From the NCBI RefSeq assembly GCF_047553015.1, contig NZ_CP180214.1, forward strand, positions 1-12,159: a stretch of DNA of 12,159 nucleotides, written 5' to 3'. The notes beneath the pieces are model-generated. The model had not been told where the DNA came from and searched no databases. It saw nothing but the letters and a program-made list of their open reading frames with translations. This stretch comes from Carnobacterium_A sp047553015. GTDB lineage: Bacteria; Bacillota; Bacilli; Lactobacillales; Carnobacteriaceae. The translations under genes and the position numbers were made by a program. Below, piece after piece: positions 12,081 through 12,159 of this stretch. Position 1 is the first letter of the stretch; each line of letters begins with the position of its first letter.

Positions 12081-12159
12081 GAATTAAGATACATCTTATT
12101 CATTATCGATTTAAAGGTCAATTTAACGTCCTCTAAAGAGTTTAAAGATAAAACAGGTG
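12077..12159 (-). CDS. Possible 3' end of a gene running off the window
   Basis: On the minus strand, one frame is open from the window edge to a TAA at 12077-12079. It would encode a C-terminus reading VLSLNSLEDVKLTFKSIMNK and a few more residues. Its composition is protein-like, and the stop meets the convergent stop of the 71-aa membrane gene. With only 26 codons visible it cannot be identified and may be a chance open frame. Confidence 0.3.
   Translation of the reverse strand, partial: PVLSLNSLEDVKLTFKSIMNKMYLNS

Noticed and set aside
12088..12117. GATACAT followed by a CGAT word near the right end, as a possible cassette site
   Set aside because: The right arm does not match TTCATGTAT and there is no inverted-arm symmetry.

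Overview
This window is part of an AT-rich plasmid from a low-GC Gram-positive bacterium, most likely a member of the Lactobacillales (Enterococcus, Carnobacterium, Vagococcus or similar; the genus cannot be fixed from the sequence). The evidence is a Rep_3/RepB-type theta initiator preceded by iterons, Gram-positive ribosome-binding sites, an oriT of the MOBQ/pSK41/RSF1010 type, and accessory cassettes: two toxin-antitoxin pairs, an efflux pump, and a defence-like ATPase. No chromosomal housekeeping gene is present.

Layout. 1-576: origin with three 22-bp-period iterons and a rep promoter inside an inverted repeat. 577-2299: rep and a ribbon-helix-helix/coiled-coil accessory gene, closed by a strong bidirectional terminator. 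2295-2727 (minus): two very small membrane-protein genes. 2728-3066: decayed backbone, including the C-terminal scrap of a second accessory protein. 3067-3673 (minus): an AbrB-like antitoxin with a RelE-like toxin. 3852-4403 (minus): a 183-aa tyrosine recombinase. 4514-7756: cassettes delimited by four near-identical 30-bp sites. The cassettes hold a 38-aa membrane peptide, an ArsR-like regulator with an MFS exporter, and a RelBE-type pair. 7851-10424: a RloC/PrrC-like zinc-hook ATPase with a helix-turn-helix partner. 10456-10554: oriT. 10669-11415: a short TetR regulator with a leaderless-looking start and a PH-like protein. 11865-12080: a small membrane protein. The last 80 bases may hold the 3' end of a minus-strand gene.

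The most interesting structure is the cassette array. Four 30-bp sites (at 4514, 4849, 6915 and 7727) lie in the same orientation and agree at 25 of 30 columns. Each has 10-bp inverted arms around a 10-bp centre, the form of a tyrosine-recombinase core site such as dif. A recombinase gene lies directly beside them. A fifth, inverted version with the arms 10 bp further apart straddles the recombinase's own promoter. Each of the four sites has an inverted repeat ending 2-3 bp from its left edge, and at least two of these are minus-strand terminators. The inference is a self-contained module shuffling system on a Gram-positive plasmid, similar in logic to the pdif modules of Acinetobacter plasmids but carrying its own recombinase and a built-in autoregulatory site.
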